A stretch of 64,000 bases of DNA, taken from the NCBI GenBank assembly GCA_028671895.1, contig CM053795.1:12979501-13043500 (forward strand), given 5' to 3'. Shown piece after piece: positions 1-14,114 of this stretch (position 1 is the stretch's first letter; the number at the start of each line of letters is the position of its first letter). The position numbers and the translations under genes were made by a program. Origin of the DNA: Oenanthe sinensis. Its lineage: Eukaryota > Streptophyta > Magnoliopsida > Apiales > Apiaceae. Under the pieces are notes generated by a model, which was not told the origin of the DNA, did not search any database, and saw only the letters and a program-made list of their open reading frames with translations.

Positions 1-3000
1 TGCTTTTATGTTTTCTTTTCATGTCCACATGATGATGCCTTACATCATGCTTATGATGTTTCTTAACATGGACGTGAGACGGGTAGGCATCTCCTCTATA
101 TGAATGAATATCTTCAGCAGCCAAAAAATGATCTACCCACCAGTCATACAAAGGATCAAAGAGCCCCTTTTGATGTAGAAGCCAAACTAGCAGAAGAACT
201 GCGCTTAAAAGAAATATTAAAATGTGTTAAATCCTTGCAGTAGTTTTTATATAATGAATAGTCAGATGTGAGATTACCAGTAGGAAAAATTGCCAGAAAA
301 AGACCAAACATCAGTAACCAACTAATGCAGATGTATTGTATATGGCAGCTGAAGTCAAAAAAACCTTAGCACTTTTGCCTGTTCAAAAGAACCATGAATA
401 AATCATCAGGTGAAGATTTGATACAGAAAATTCTATGATTATAGGTAAACAATATCTGTCAGGGGAATGTTTTAATACTTCCTAATTCCTATGTCATGGA
501 GATAGAGGGGATTCACAGTGAAATGATCTTGAGAAGTTCATGGGGAAAAAAGACAGAGCAAGTACTTCTAACAAGCCTACATGCCTAATACACATATGGC
601 TTGACTTTCAATTGATAATATCTTGTCAATAATTTGTTACTTGCTGAGGAAAATATATATAATTATATATATGCTACCCAGCCAAGCAAAGCCTAAATAA
701 GAACTTTGCCTCGTGATGAATTTCACGGATATGCAATAATTCTAACATGTCACTTGATCTCAACTGAAAGATGGAGTAGATGTAACAAATATTACTTTCA
801 TTATCATTATTATTAGAAAAGGGAAAGAGAAAATTATGTGGAATCCCTGCATTAGATTGACTTTACAACCGTTAATTGCATATTAATACAAGCAGCTGAA
901 ACTAATTAACATTTCTATCGGAAATCCCAGATAAACTAACCTAAAGGAACTCAGTTTAGAGAAACAAAAGAAGATGACATGTTTTCATACTGCTTTGGAC
1001 AAAATAACTAATCACGTCTTGTTACAATCCAATACATTAAAATATCAACACAATCACTTGTAACTAACAAAATTTTGATAGTTCAAAAATTAAAATGAAG
1101 GAAAGTATAGCATTCAAAGTATACGTGCAAGTTTTTCCTGTAATGAAATCTGTCATACCATTCCACAAACTTTTCCAGAAGATTTCAATCGACTCAAAAA
1201 AGCCTTTTATGCCACTCTTTGGCGGTTGAAAAGCAATCTGAATTTAAAGAAAAATAATCATGGTTTAGCCCATTAAGCAAGTCTGTATCCCAATAACATA
1301 AACATAAGTAACGAGTGATTGGTTGGAAGCTTTATGAAGAATATATCAGCCAGGCATACCGAGCAGGTATTAGTGTCAATACAGACTCTTATTACATTTA
1401 AACTTGTTAAGTAACTGCTCCTTCTATCCCAACTCCCAACTAGCATGCCTTATAGAGGTAGCTATTGGCTTGAGAAAATACCTATCAAGATAGACTCTCA
1501 TGATTCATAGTTGTATTAAATTCAGAGTCTACTATAAAACCTGTGTTCCATTGTCAATATTTGTGCTTGTGGTAGTAAACTGGCACTTCGCCCTGTCAAC
1601 TTCACTATAATCAGAATCTTTTAGTATAGCTGCAACCAAAACAGATTATTTTAAAGATAAGTATTTGTAGTGATACCATCACAAAAGGATAGAAAAAAAA
1701 GGAAAGCATTAACTAGAATTATACCTGTGCACACATATTTGCTCGCTTAATCAGAAGTGGGGTATATTTTAAATGATCGAGTAAGTATTTCTTTTGGCTT
1801 CATTATATAAAATTGTTCCTTCAAAAAATCACAATTTTGTTTGTCTCGAATCACAATCATGAATTGCTCATAAGTTTACAAACACATTACGAAGACAATG
1901 AGATTATGACTACCTCAATTTGGCTTAAACCTGAAGAACAATCAAACTGCAAGTAAATACTGAGCATGATTAGTTGAACAGTTTTGTAATTACAAATTTA
2001 TGGCAGTCTGGCAGCAATATATACTGTAGTATTTACACATTGATAAATGACACATGCTTCCTCTCAAGGATCATAAAGAAGAATGAAAATGATGAATTAA
2101 CAGGTAGTGGCATTTTATACTACATGGTTTTATTTCTATAATGCATCTCAGAGATAAAAAAAACGATGTCACACCCACTCCCTAACACAAAAGCCCCGTT
2201 GGGGTAATTTGGAAATTATTTATGATATCAAAATCTAATGTGATCTAATTGAACAAATTTACCTAATAGGTAATGATCCTTCTTAGCAATTACCTCCTAG
2301 TAATCACATTTAGTATTAACCTTACGTCAGCCGCCAATGTATTTCCTCTTTTATTTTAAAAACTGAGAAACAAAGCCATAGTTAATTAATCATTATTGCA
2401 GCTTTCATCCTCTATGATTGAAGTTAAAATGCTAACTGTGTTTTCAACTAGCCAAATATCTCCACCATATGAGGACCATCTAATTACTTAATCACTAGAA
2501 ACTCGAACACAATGCTAGATAACTCCACCATATAACCAGCTAACATTATTTTCTGTTAATAATTCGATTAGTCCCGTTCTTGAAAATTTTCGAAGGAAAC
2601 AAATCACATAATTAGCACTATGACTTGAAAACCTCATAGGAAACAAGATGCACATTAAGCAGCTACCAATTTAGTTAAGTAGGGTACCGTTAAGCTGTAT
2701 GATGCTTCAACTTCACCAATATTTTTAGTTGTAATAGTAGCAGCTCCAAACTGAGTCAGGGCTTCAAAAGTTGGAACAGTGATGCTTAAATTTTTTCCAG
2801 GACTCCTATACAAATTTGAAAATGCAGCTCAGTTGCCCATTTTAGCATAAAATAAGCAACATTTAAGAAGGGCTATGTGGATAAAAAGAAGCACCGCTAC
2901 TAAGGATCCTAAAAAGAACATAACTCATAAGAATTATCAAGAACGAAACTTGGAGATGGAAGATTCCTTGATCGAATTCTAAGCTTTATGAAAGGAAGCA

Positions 3001-5901
3001 AAATGATAATACCAGAATAGAAATGCATGAATTAGTAAGGAACCTGAGGTTGCCCTTGGGGAGGATTTTAGTAGTTGCTTAAGCTGGTTTGTAATAAAGT
3101 AATGAGGAACAGAAGTTCAAACTCGTTGGGTTGATCAGAAACCAGATTGGGAATGTCAAGGAGATTGGCATTCAATGACGCTTCTAAAATTAAATAATTT
3201 AAAGTGAATGATATTCAGATAAGATCAAGAGGTTTTTGAAATTTCAATAAATAAATGCCAGTTTGGTAAGGGTGATCTACAAGATTAGAAGTAGATTTTT
3301 TTTTTGGTAAGAAGTAGATTTATTAAGTTAAGCATCATATAAAAATTAAGGTCATAAAAATTAAGGTCAATTAGTTTTTATCATTTTGTAGGAAATTGCT
3401 CTGACCTTTGATACACATACTCTATGTCTTCAGCGGTTAGTTCTATCAGTAAATTTGTATTAAGAACTTCTGTGATTCGAATGGAGAACGAACGACTCCC
3501 TGCATTCTGCAAAAGACAATTGTGATTCACTAAAATCTGGTATATTGGAAATTGTCAAAATAGGATTCTAAACCATGTATGTACATATATATATTACGAA
3601 AACATAACTGGATGCTGATTTATCCGTTCAAACCTTTCTTCCACGCAATATAGTGGCACCTGCTTCCTACTAATTCGATTCTGGTCAGCCTATTCCACAT
3701 AGATTCTCTTAGTGACAACTACGATAAATTTAATAACAGACTAGTATTTAAGAATAAAGTTTCAGTATCCTATTATCACATGCTTTAACTAAGTTTCAGT
3801 ATGCTTTACTTCGAGATAATTGCTTGAAAAGCTTTGATTTTAATAAAAACAATAGGAAGCTGTAAAATGTAATAAAGATACAAAAAATCATTATGACACA
3901 AATAGTATTAATGAGAAAAGTTTGAAATTTGTTTTTAGTAATAACAAAGTATACATGACTCAGGTTTACTAACATCCCAGAAGTTCCACAGTTGGTTATG
4001 CAAGCAACTCCATAATGGTGCAGAACAAAAACCCGGCTGCCCATTAAAAGCCTCATAGCTAACACCTATTTTGTTACATTCAAGTCCATCTAAGGTAAAC
4101 CTGACTCGCTCCAGCAAAATCCACATGGTAAAATTTGTCCCCAAACTTTTTGGTTGACCTGGGCCCCCCTTCAACAGTATACAAATATATTCAGTAACAA
4201 AATAACAATTAGCAGTTCTGCACTAAAATTTCCAAGCAAATAAATCCTGCACTTCTGATGGACTTTGGATAAATTTATTTTAAAAATCAAAACTTATGCA
4301 AATAAATACTGAATTTTGGATCCTATCCTAGGATTCCTATGTAGTATGTAGTATTGGCTCAGCTTGTAGCTATTTATAGAAGAATAATAGTCAATCACTA
4401 GAGAGGCCCTACTTATCATTGACTCAAGATCCATAGAGGCGTCCAACATTGCCCTCTCCTATGTTGAATCAATCACATTAGTCACTATCTTGTGGATGTG
4501 AGTTCTGTGTTAAAACGAAATGCCGTGCAAGATCATCAACAGCAGTTTGAGACACTTTATCAAACTTTAAAAGGCAACAAAGCGTACCTGCCTTGGTATA
4601 ACAAGATAGTAATCATCAAATGACGGGATATTTGTGTATCCAACATAATCACCAATAAGATTCGCTTGCAGGAATTTGTCATTTGAGATTGCTGTTTTAT
4701 TACTGGGACCAACAATCACTTCCTGCCAGGAAAGTGTGTGATTCTCATAAATCAACTTAACATACAATTTTAGTGTCAAGATGATGATTTCCTAACCGGA
4801 AGAAAAGATATGCATAAAAGAGGACAAGTAGACCACCTGAAGGAGCTACAAAGCTCATTATCAACGACACAACAGTTATAGTTAGATTGAATAACCCCAA
4901 TAGCCTTAGTTATTTGGAAACAAAAGATAAGTAATGAAACCACTTCTTATTCATGCTTATATACCCTTCAATGTGTTTTATTTTCTGTAGCCCACAGATA
5001 TATAGTTACGTTATTAAATATTAAGGATTTGAGATTGTTCTGTATCATTGTGATGGAATTTGCAGTTATATATAACGAGTCAAGAGTAAGGATGCTAAAG
5101 TTGTATTTTCAAGTTCTTATTTTAAATAATTCAAAGGAAACACCCAGATGGTAAAGAATAAATTTATGCAAGTCCTTCTGTGTGGTTCCATGTTACATAT
5201 GCAAGCCCGCAATACTATGTATGTTCTGGATTACAACTTTCTGAATGTTTTAGTTTTAATTTTAATTCTTTATTTACGGAAGGTGAATAAAAGATGATAC
5301 ACTACATAGAAACTACGAACTATACATGGATGTTCAATAAAGAACATACTGATATCGTAGATCCTGTCTTCACTTCTATTCGAACACTAAATCCAAGTGA
5401 CTGTTGCCCGATACCAAATACATGGAACCTACGGAACCAAAACAATTATTTATGCATCACTACTAGGGTCAAAAGTTAGAAGGGAAAATAAATAAAGTAC
5501 CAAGAATTTAGAACAAAAGCACCAATAAATGTACTTGGAGTAGAGATCCCAATATTTTGAATCATGACAATTCTCATTATTTCCAACCTACATATTCTTG
5601 CAGATTAAATATATCGGATATGATCCCAGTTATATATACAATTCATGTTGTGTAGATTCAAAGTTCTTATCTCCAAAAATCATTAACTCGTTAACTAAAA
5701 TGGTACGGCAGAAGCAGAAATAAGATAAACAGTTTGAATGAACCTTAGATAATGCACAGTACATTAGACATCTACATCTTACAATATTTTGAGTTAAAAA
5801 AGTGATCATCATTTACCAACACCACGGTATATGCATTGAGTTAAAAAAGTGATTACCATTTACTAAGTACATGGTATATGCATCAATCTTCACACACACA
5901 C

Positions 5902-5936
<35 letters not shown>

Positions 5937-7533
5937 AGCAATATAACTAAAATTCGAGTAAACAAGGTCATACCAATCACCTGGAAACCGAAGCAATGTG
6001 CAGTATTGGCCTTCCCTTTCACCAACTTGTCAACTAGTTTAACAGAAAAATGATCAACTCCTAAGATGAGTAATGTGTAATCTTATCTATGTGTTATATG
6101 CTTACTTCTAAACCATATATCAAGGTACTTACAGAAATTTCCACATGATGAAGGCACTCTACGCTCGTTCCCACAAGGACAACAGGTAGGCTATGCAAAA
6201 GAATTATTTAGCAAAAAAGAAAAGGTCGATACACATTACTCATCCAAAAAAAATGTTGAAAGATTCCTTTAATCAGTGTGAATTATGTAATATACTTAAT
6301 CAGGTGATGTATAATCTATTAGTGTGATCTTATGAGTTAACTATTAATATTATCACTGTCTTTATTAGGAGGATTTAGTTCATATTTGGGTCCTATATTT
6401 ACTATTAACGGTTTGAAGAGAATCTTTCCTTATGTGAGGATAGTTTCTGACAATTATGTTATTCAATCTAAACCGTCATGTGACATGTTTGTATCATTTT
6501 TAATTTGATCTTCTGCATACCTAGAACAAGCTACAATTTCATCCTCTAAGAAGCTGGGTATGTTTATGTTATTAGCTGTTTGAAATGACAGAAGAATACA
6601 ACTGAGAGGACTAGTATCCTACTAATATCTTACCTGAGTGTGCTCAATGATATGACCTTGGTCATCACGCAACCTGAGGAAGAAACACGCTCATGAAATC
6701 AAATGTTTTAAGTTTGGTGAAGGTTAGTGTACTGTGTATAAAAAACAAGATGGATTTGTACAAGATGAAGAGTGAGATTAATGGAGAAAAATCGATATGT
6801 TCGCCCAAAAACAATCAGCTAGCAAGAAAATTTGAGGGACAATTGTTAAAGGTTAACCCTCAACTTCCGTAAGTTCTCATGGTAAATGAGTATCACAAGC
6901 AGACAACTCTAGAACATACAACTTTTTTATTGTTTGCTAATTGAATGCTAATAAACTTTTCAGTTTAGCATAGTAGCAATTTAGAATGTTGTGTTGGTAA
7001 CTGATCAGGGAACTTGACTAAGGATGAGAAAATAGTGTGCAGGATCTAGATATGGTATTGATCCGTTTTGACAAGTATATTGATAAGATAACTACAACCG
7101 GCGATCAACACACTGACAAGATTTACACTTGATGAAACAACATGGTGGCATTAAATAGAATGCACACAATACATAACTTGCCTTTGACACTGTTCGACGA
7201 CACCAGCAGCAGCATCTGGCTCATCTTAACATAAAGTTCTTCAGGCTTGTAGGAAACATCCTGCAATAAAAAAAACAAATCAGATATTTAATCGTAACCC
7301 TAGATAGTAACTCATATGAAATAGTAACAATATATATAATGTCGAATTTGATTAATTAAGCTGTGTTGCAATGAGCAACAAAAGTCTGCAGGTGTGGTAA
7401 TTTACGTAAAAGTTAGAAAGCCAAGGAGAAACACATACTCTAATGTAAGTCAAATCGTAAGAAGCAGAAGCAGCAGACTTGTTAACAGTAATGACAGGCG
7501 GAACACGAAGAGTTCGCATATTAGTATTACAAT
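1..7533 (-). pseudogene. HAP2: Decayed HAP2/GCS1 gamete-fusion protein gene (3' end runs off the window)
   Basis: HAP2/GCS1 is the sperm membrane fusogen of plants. Exons read on the minus strand in family order: about 7530-7441 (RTLRVPPVITVNKSA), 7262-7185, 6670-6632 (RDDQGHIIEHTQ), 6190-6131 (PTCCPCGNERRVPSSCGNF), 6033-5974 (KGKANTAHC), about 5432-5347 (FHVFGIGQQSLGFSV), 4728-4591 (NLIGDYVGYTNIPSFDDYY), 4165-3972 (ERVRFTLDGLECNKIG), 3700-3615, 3510-3405 (TEVLNTNLLIEL), 2815-2683 ([10 protein letters not shown]), 1840-1724, 1635-1550, 1240-1130 and a membrane-span exon near 385-275, then KGLFDPLYDWW and a His-rich tail at 225-1. Lesions: about 10 bases lost near 7224 (reading frame changes between YVK and EPDAAAG), a one-base loss near 5988 before RFPGDW, TAA at 1747-1749, TAA at 366-368. 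No signal-peptide exon was found upstream of 7533. The identity is very secure; pseudogene status rests on four independent lesions. A functional copy presumably exists elsewhere. Confidence 0.93.
5891..5933. repeat. (CA)n-(TA)n microsatellite
   Basis: A run of seven CA units followed by about fourteen TA units lies in an intron of the HAP2 pseudogene. It is a simple repeat and likely length-polymorphic. Confidence 0.95.
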
Positions 7534-8529
7534 CGAAGCTTCTCTACCGCTCTAAACACAAACAAGAGTGGGCCATGGGGAGAGGTTTTGGCGGGGGTGG
7601 TGACTAACTGCTCGCAAATGCTTTTCGTTTACGAATTAAAATTTATATTTCCTTTCAAGATAATTAATTAAATGAACACGTAAATCATAAATGCATCCAC
7701 ATTATAATAATATATTTTTTCTCTCACTTTTTTTATTGGATATCAAAATACGAAATTTGTTTAAAAACAACTATTTTTAATCTTAATTTTTTATTTAAAA
7801 GACTATGGCATTTGATCTTCAATAGAGAATATGTTCTATAAGGTTGTTTTGGTATTATTTTCTATTTTTTATTTGTGGAATTGTATTTTTAACAGTAAAA
7901 ATTAAAAATTACTTTTTTTATATTTTTTAATATTAATGATTATTTGGCACATATTTTCTGAAAATAATTCTTGGATAATAAAAAATAATGTTTTCCTTGT
8001 ACGTTCCAAAATACCATGATGCAAGAGTGACAGTACGTAGGATTGTTAAATAATTATATCGTGAGTGTTTAACTTTAGAAAATAGTTTTATATTTACCCT
8101 TTTCTAAAAAACTTTTTTTTTGTTTTTAAAATTACAGAAAATAATATTCTAGTCCAAAAATATCAGATAAGAATATTCTAATCCCAATAATAAAATACTA
8201 ACTGTTACATATTAAAATTACATATTTAGAAGAATAAAAGAAAAGGCTTGCATAGCACTTGAAGGAATTGAATCATGCTTTATATTTTATCTATACTTCT
8301 GTCACAGCTTCCATCAAACAAACTACCAAACCATTTACAATGCTAAGAACAGTCTAATTGTAAACATGATAGGCTCTACAAAGACGATAGGCCGTCCCAC
8401 AATGTGAAAACTAAGTATTCAGTACACAGTTTTGTAAGAACTAAAAACTACCCAAGCATGAAATGAGTTCACTTTTAGAATATATTTTTGTTGCCTAAAT
8501 GTATGATAACATCCATAATAAAGCAAGGG
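7534..8529. other. AT-rich spacer between HAP2 pseudogene and NOT2
   Basis: No exon was recognised here. The missing first exon of HAP2 (signal peptide plus the start of domain I) would be expected in this stretch but no matching reading frame was found. About the last 300 bases, 8230-8529, probably hold the 3' untranslated region of the minus-strand NOT2 gene. Confidence 0.6.
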
Positions 8530-11500
8530 CTATTGGCGAGGGAGGATGGGTCTTTTCTCGACCATTTCATACTGAACAACGAAATTATCCTGAAAGTCAA
8601 GCAGAGCAAATATGTTTACCACTTGAGGATTCACGTAGAGAATGATGCAGAAAACAAGAGGGTGCAAACCTTTCGAGTTGTCTCCCAAGAATTTGGATCA
8701 AAGCAAAAGTAGCAACCTCTTTCATAAGTGTTTGTCTTAACAAGAGGTTCCACTTTGGGGACCCGTATGAACCACAAATGAAACTCTCTGTGATAAAACC
8801 ATCCTCTAGTATGCCTATAAAAATGTAATAGTCAATATTTACTTGTTCAGGAGCGCACGAAGTAAGGATATGCATCAATCACTTTTAATCCTCCCAACCC
8901 AAACCGATACAAAATAACTTCACATAAGTATAAAAAAAAATCTGAAGAATAAGAAAGACATACAGTTCATTTGCAGCATAAAGCTGGGCCTCTTCTTTTG
9001 GCATGCTGCAAAGGATCAAATAGATTTTTGTCATATAGTATCCGAAGGAAAAAAGGAAATATGCAAGTTTGCGGGAAAGGGATATTCACCTGTAAAATAT
9101 ATAAAAAAGAGTTTCTTGTCGAAATCTTGAAAAAAATGCTTGCTGCAATAACATTATATCAGAATACATGAGACACGAAACACCTGTTACAAACTTTATG
9201 TTTGATATTTGAGGAAGAAGAGAAACCGATTCATCTAAGAAGAGCTCACAGATAGTGCAGGAAGTTGTTTAGAATTAAAACACTCTGGAACACTGAAATG
9301 TGGCTCTCCCTTTGCAGGTTCTTCAGACCACGGTGAAGCAAATTTCTTGTTAAGAGTCTCTGATGAGTTTAAATTTAGACCTAATGTCATTAGATCGATT
9401 CCCAAAGCAAGGGAGGTCAAATCAGGATTACTCATCCTAATGACACTCAACAAACCAAGCAATCCAAATCTATCTGTGGCACCTTGCGATGCCTGACCAG
9501 ACTTTGAGTCCTGATCTCTAAATGTACTACCAGATCGAAATTGGGATTGCTTCTGAAAGTGTTCATACTGCTGAATTAGTTGGTCATTGGATCCAACACC
9601 TGATATGGCATTTGACAAATTCGCAGGCCTTGAACCACTCGCAGGTAAGCCAGAACTTCTGACCTAAAGAACAATATGGCTGAACTTTAACAAACTAACC
9701 AAAAAATAGTAGTATAGTAGGATTCTGGTCCTAAAGGTGGATGCATCCTGATATTGCAAGCTTGCCTCTGGAAAATGACAATACCTCAGAACTGTTATAT
9801 TGGATATCCTGATTGTTTGCTGGTAAAAAGGAGAGTCCACCACCAGTTACTGATTGAGCATGCTGCTGCTGATTATGAGATGGATATGAACCTCCTATGT
9901 TGAAACCAGAAGACCTTCCCACCTGTAAGATACGAAGCATATAAGCACATGATACATTGTCTGGCTCCTATTTGATAAACATAGACAGTGTATAAATAAG
10001 AAGCTTACAGGCAAGTGGCGGGATTGCATCATTGATATCACACTTTCGTGCAGCTGTTCTTTCTGGTGCATATTAGCCTGAAACTCACTACTACCACCTG
10101 CTTCAGGAACAAAGCCAAAATCCAGGATAAAATACACTCCCAATTAAATTTAGAATAGCTAGGTTACTGAAATGTGGTGGTATGCAATAATGAAAACATA
10201 TGCATTGTGGACATTTTAGTAACATATGCACTAATGCTCTAATATGCGATATTTGCACATAGCCATAATTTCATTTTATTTAGCTAATTACTATTTACAT
10301 TTCCTATGATCCAGTGTAAGCCACGTGATTTTGGAGTTAGATATGGTGAATACAAACTAGTACAATGGAGTATTGGTGCAAAATTGATATAGACCAACTC
10401 AATAAAACCATGTATACAAAGAAAGCGGTCCTCATATATTAGGGTAGTAGTATATTTATGACATAATAACAGACAAGGTTCCAAATCAAAAGAGGAAGAA
10501 AACACACCTTTGTATCCGGGTAAAGCAGGAAAGTCTTCATTTTGCATGCTGAACTCTTGGTTTTGTTGGAGAAATCCAACACCTTGTTTGCGAGTCAATC
10601 CTGTGCATCATACAACACATTTGACATATTACAGCTGAATACTGAATGGTAACGGCACAAAACAAAATTTGTATGAACTTACCTAATTGTCCTTGTGAAC
10701 CAGAAGCAGAATTAGGTTGCCCAGTTAACTGAGGAAAATCATTTATATCAAAGCTTGCATGGTCACGGCTTAGCTCACTTAACAACGCTAGATGATTATT
10801 GCCTGTTTGGAAGTGATTCTGAGATAGTTGGCCTCCACCAGCAGAATAAGAATTCCCTAGCATGGACACAATCTGTGGCGCTGTAGTATCAAGTGTCACT
10901 TGTCTAGAAACTTAGTACGAATGCATAAAATTCAAATTGCACATGCAGTGGCATTATACATTTATACCCATGGGCAGAGTGGTAAACACATATATAGTGC
11001 AATCTAAATCACAAACAAGCTCACCCACAAGATACAGAATAAATGACATGAAGATAGAATACCCGGCTAAAAGATTTGAAATGAATAACTACATACAAAG
11101 TTATAAATTCTTCGATGCATAATTATCGTAAAGAATCAATACGAAATGATTATAACATGGTAGTTCACAGGAAGGGCAAGTAAATGCAGATTATATATAT
11201 TTTAAAATATTAACTAAATCAGCTGGATTACATGCATACATTTCTTCCTTGCTTAATCCCAACGTGCAACTAGGGTTCCAATCATGACATTCAGATCATT
11301 CTTACCTGTCAAATTTAGGCGTGAACCAGCACCAGAAATATTTAACCCAACACCAGAACTAAAACTCCTTCCAACATTCACGCCACTAACAAGGTTACCC
11401 ATTGAGTTAATAAGTCGCCCTCCATTTCCTAAATTCGGTGACAAGCCTGATCATGCAATTGTAGTCTTGAAATTGTAAGTATATATACATAAATCTCGTA

Positions 11501-12399
11501 TAATATAAAAGGGAAATACAGATATTCATCTATTAGACTTGTGCAACATTCATACCTCCGTTATTTGCTATTCCTGAATGTGCATGTGAGCTTCCAGGAG
11601 ATGGCTGAGATTATAACAAAATACCATGATGACTCAAACTATAATGTAATGTTTGTGTGCTTGTACTTCTGTTATCATAAGATGAATTTATGGCTGGGGT
11701 AAAGTCAGCTTATATTTGCATGATGGTGAACTTTTCTGCATCATGAAACATTAAAACATACCTGAGAAAGGGCAGCAGGAAGATTGTTCATTGCAAATCG
11801 CCCGTTTCCTATACTACCTGCAGCTTGCTGAACTCCACTTGAAGGACCACCATTAGCTGTGGAATTCCTTGATGCATATGTACCGGCCATATTGGGTATG
11901 TTGTAGCCTGCGTGGGCACTATGTAGCCCTAGAAGATTACCTAATGGATGGACACAGTTAATGTATATGCACTCGCAAGAAAAGGAAACCTACAAAAAGC
12001 TATAATTTTCATTGGAAAGTTTCTAACCTGATTGAGCAGAATATGCTGTCGTATAAGCTCTTTCACTAGAATCTGGAAGATTCGAGGAGGCATTCAGTCC
12101 TGACTGCAACCAAACAATTCATAAGGGAGCTCTAAGTACGAGAACTTATAGATTAAACATAGGCATCAATTATACTATTAATTTTAATTAACCACCATCT
12201 AACTGAAACATAGATCTTTTGATTCTCACATTTAAAACAACGGTACGAGCATAAAACTTCATATATCCATATTACCGTAAAATTAATTAAATGTCAAAAA
12301 AGGTAGAAAAGTTTTGCAACATAATACTATAGCTGGAGCATAGCACGGAGACTTAAGAAATAGAGTGTCAATGAAAGATACATTGAGAAGCCCTGACAT
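8530..12399 (-). CDS. NOT2: NOT2/VIP2-type subunit of the CCR4-NOT complex
   Basis: This gene encodes the plant NOT2 homologue (VIP2/NOT2b type), a scaffold subunit of the CCR4-NOT complex acting in mRNA deadenylation, transcription and small-RNA biogenesis. The start is a tiny exon 12399-12382 reading MSGLLN, spliced to 12103-12028 (SGLNASSNLPDSSERAY). The Gly/Asn/Ser-rich N-terminal half follows in exons near 11938-11776, 11605-11560, 11445-11300, 10885-10681 (FDINDFPQLTGQP), 10598-10508 (QNEDFPALPGYKG), 10125-10015 (HQKEQLHESVISMMQSRH) and 9925-9785. The conserved half begins in 9660-9240 (GLLGLLSVIRMSNPDLTSLA) and continues at 9150-9090 (ETLFYIFY), 9003-8965 (MPKEEAQLYAANEL), 8820-8675 (GWFYHREFHLWFIRVP) and 8602-8530 (VVQYEMVEKRPILPRQ), giving the C-terminal NOT box complete. 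No stop or frameshift was seen. Some inner exon edges are approximate. Confidence 0.93.
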
Positions 12400-13084
12400 C
12401 GCAGAACGGAACTTTAACAGCAGAAATTCATTGTACAACTGGAGCCCTTATTATCCCTATTTGGCAGTTTTCCCCAATTTGAACAATTTTTCCTGTATAC
12501 GAGAGACATTAAATATACAGTTAGTAATAACATAACTGTAACAAATTTTCCAAAACAAACCAGAATTCTGTTTGACAATTAGAAAGTTAACCTATCACGT
12601 TTTACATCACATAAAATAAAATCACCATAACCAGTCAGATTATTACTCGTATATCCCAATGGAAACACTAGTGCACGAGAATCGTGAAAGGTTGTTACGT
12701 TTAAGTAGCTAATTGCGTGGGCATAAAACATGTAATCGAACCATTAATTAAACTGAAATTTACTGCAAGAACCCTAAAGACTAGAGCTAATACAAGTAAA
12801 AGTTAAATATAAATCTAGAATCAAACACAACATATCAAAGTCAGTTGCTTACCGAAAATGAATCGAATCGAATAAAATTTCATTGGAGGAATTGACCAAA
12901 AATAAATAAATTAGAGAACAATAATATGAATGATCAATTAGGTAACAACTAATCGAGAAACGATTATTTATTTGTTAACCACTTGAATACAATCTAATCA
13001 CTACACTCGAATCAAACCAAAATATACATATATATACAAATATAGCAAAAAAGATCAATCTCAATGACACACACATATAGTTGA

Positions 13085-13175
13085 TGAGGGTATGGAGTAG
13101 AGTACTTATTAATCTGTGAGAAAATCGAGGTGAAGCTCCGTAGATCGAGAGATGGAATGAATGATCCTCTTCTTC
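13085..13175 (-). other. Probable 5' untranslated exon and promoter edge of NOT2
   Basis: About 700 bases upstream of the NOT2 start codon is a pyrimidine-rich minus-strand stretch resembling a plant 5' leader, ending near 13100. A large intron would separate it from the start exon at 12399. This is inferred from position and composition only. Confidence 0.4.
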
Positions 13176-13265
13176 AACTCTATTTTGACAAATTGGTTTT
13201 ATTTATTGATTTTAATATGCTATAATTGACGTCATAAAATTGGTAAATATAGCGCATGTTTTATT

Positions 13266-14114
13266 GGGTTAAATGACGTTTCATCGCTAACCCATGTTCA
13301 TTCGACTAAAAAACTTTTCGCTTGGCTCATTATAATGCAATAAGTATTCAGATCAATCATTAAATACAATAAAATTTTCACAATCATTAAATTTTATTAA
13401 CTTTGGACGGAACTCCGTTAAATAATGTCAAATAAACTTCAATCAAAACTCAACAATCTAATCAAAATTTATGACTTTTTTATTCATTATCCATGTTATA
13501 CTCAACCAACTCAATCTTTATCATACCTAATTAGGTACTAACAATTTCAAATCCTAAATGATAAGATGGTGAGAATTCGATGGGGTATTGAGATTCGCTT
13601 GAATTAAATCGGAGAACTTGGAGATAAAATTGAACTCAATAATAAAGAAGAAGTCGAGGTCGATTTTGAGGATGACGAAGTCGATAATGTTAGATGTGTG
13701 TCATCTCTCTCTGAACTTCTTGATATGGAACCACAAAATCGTATACCATGAAATCTATAGTAAAACTCAGAGTTATGATGGTGTAATTACTATCCTTTAT
13801 TGAAGCACCGCTAATCTTTGAACTAGACAATGAAGATAAAGATGTGGAAATGGGTTTAAAGGAAGATGAAGGGAAAATGGGTTAAATGGATTCAATTGGA
13901 TATGATTTTTATAATTTGGTTATATAACATTAACTGAATCATGTCACATAATGTGTACATGCCATTTGGACTTGAAGCAGCCAAGTAGCGGCCATATCAT
14001 TTCGTCTGAACGAAGGGTGTAATGATTTGGCTGAAGGATTTTTCATCATTTTTCAATTGGATGACCCAATTATAAATTCGTAGTCAGTTGAGTGACGAAA
14101 CTGTCATTTAACCC
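13266..14114. mobile_element. Non-autonomous Mutator-like element, 849 bp, with 10-bp target duplication
   Basis: The left end reads GGGTTAAATGACGTTTC and the right end is its inverted counterpart GAAACTGTCATTTAACCC, with one extra base. Partial similarity continues for several more bases inward. Identical 10-bp direct repeats ATGTTTTATT flank it at 13256-13265 and 14115-14124. Terminal inverted repeats with 9-10-bp duplications are typical of Mutator-like elements. No transposase frame was seen: the interior holds only a 61-codon open frame (13618-13803, plus) without recognisable similarity. The element sits just upstream of the NOT2 promoter. The perfect duplication suggests a fairly recent insertion. 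Confidence 0.88.
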
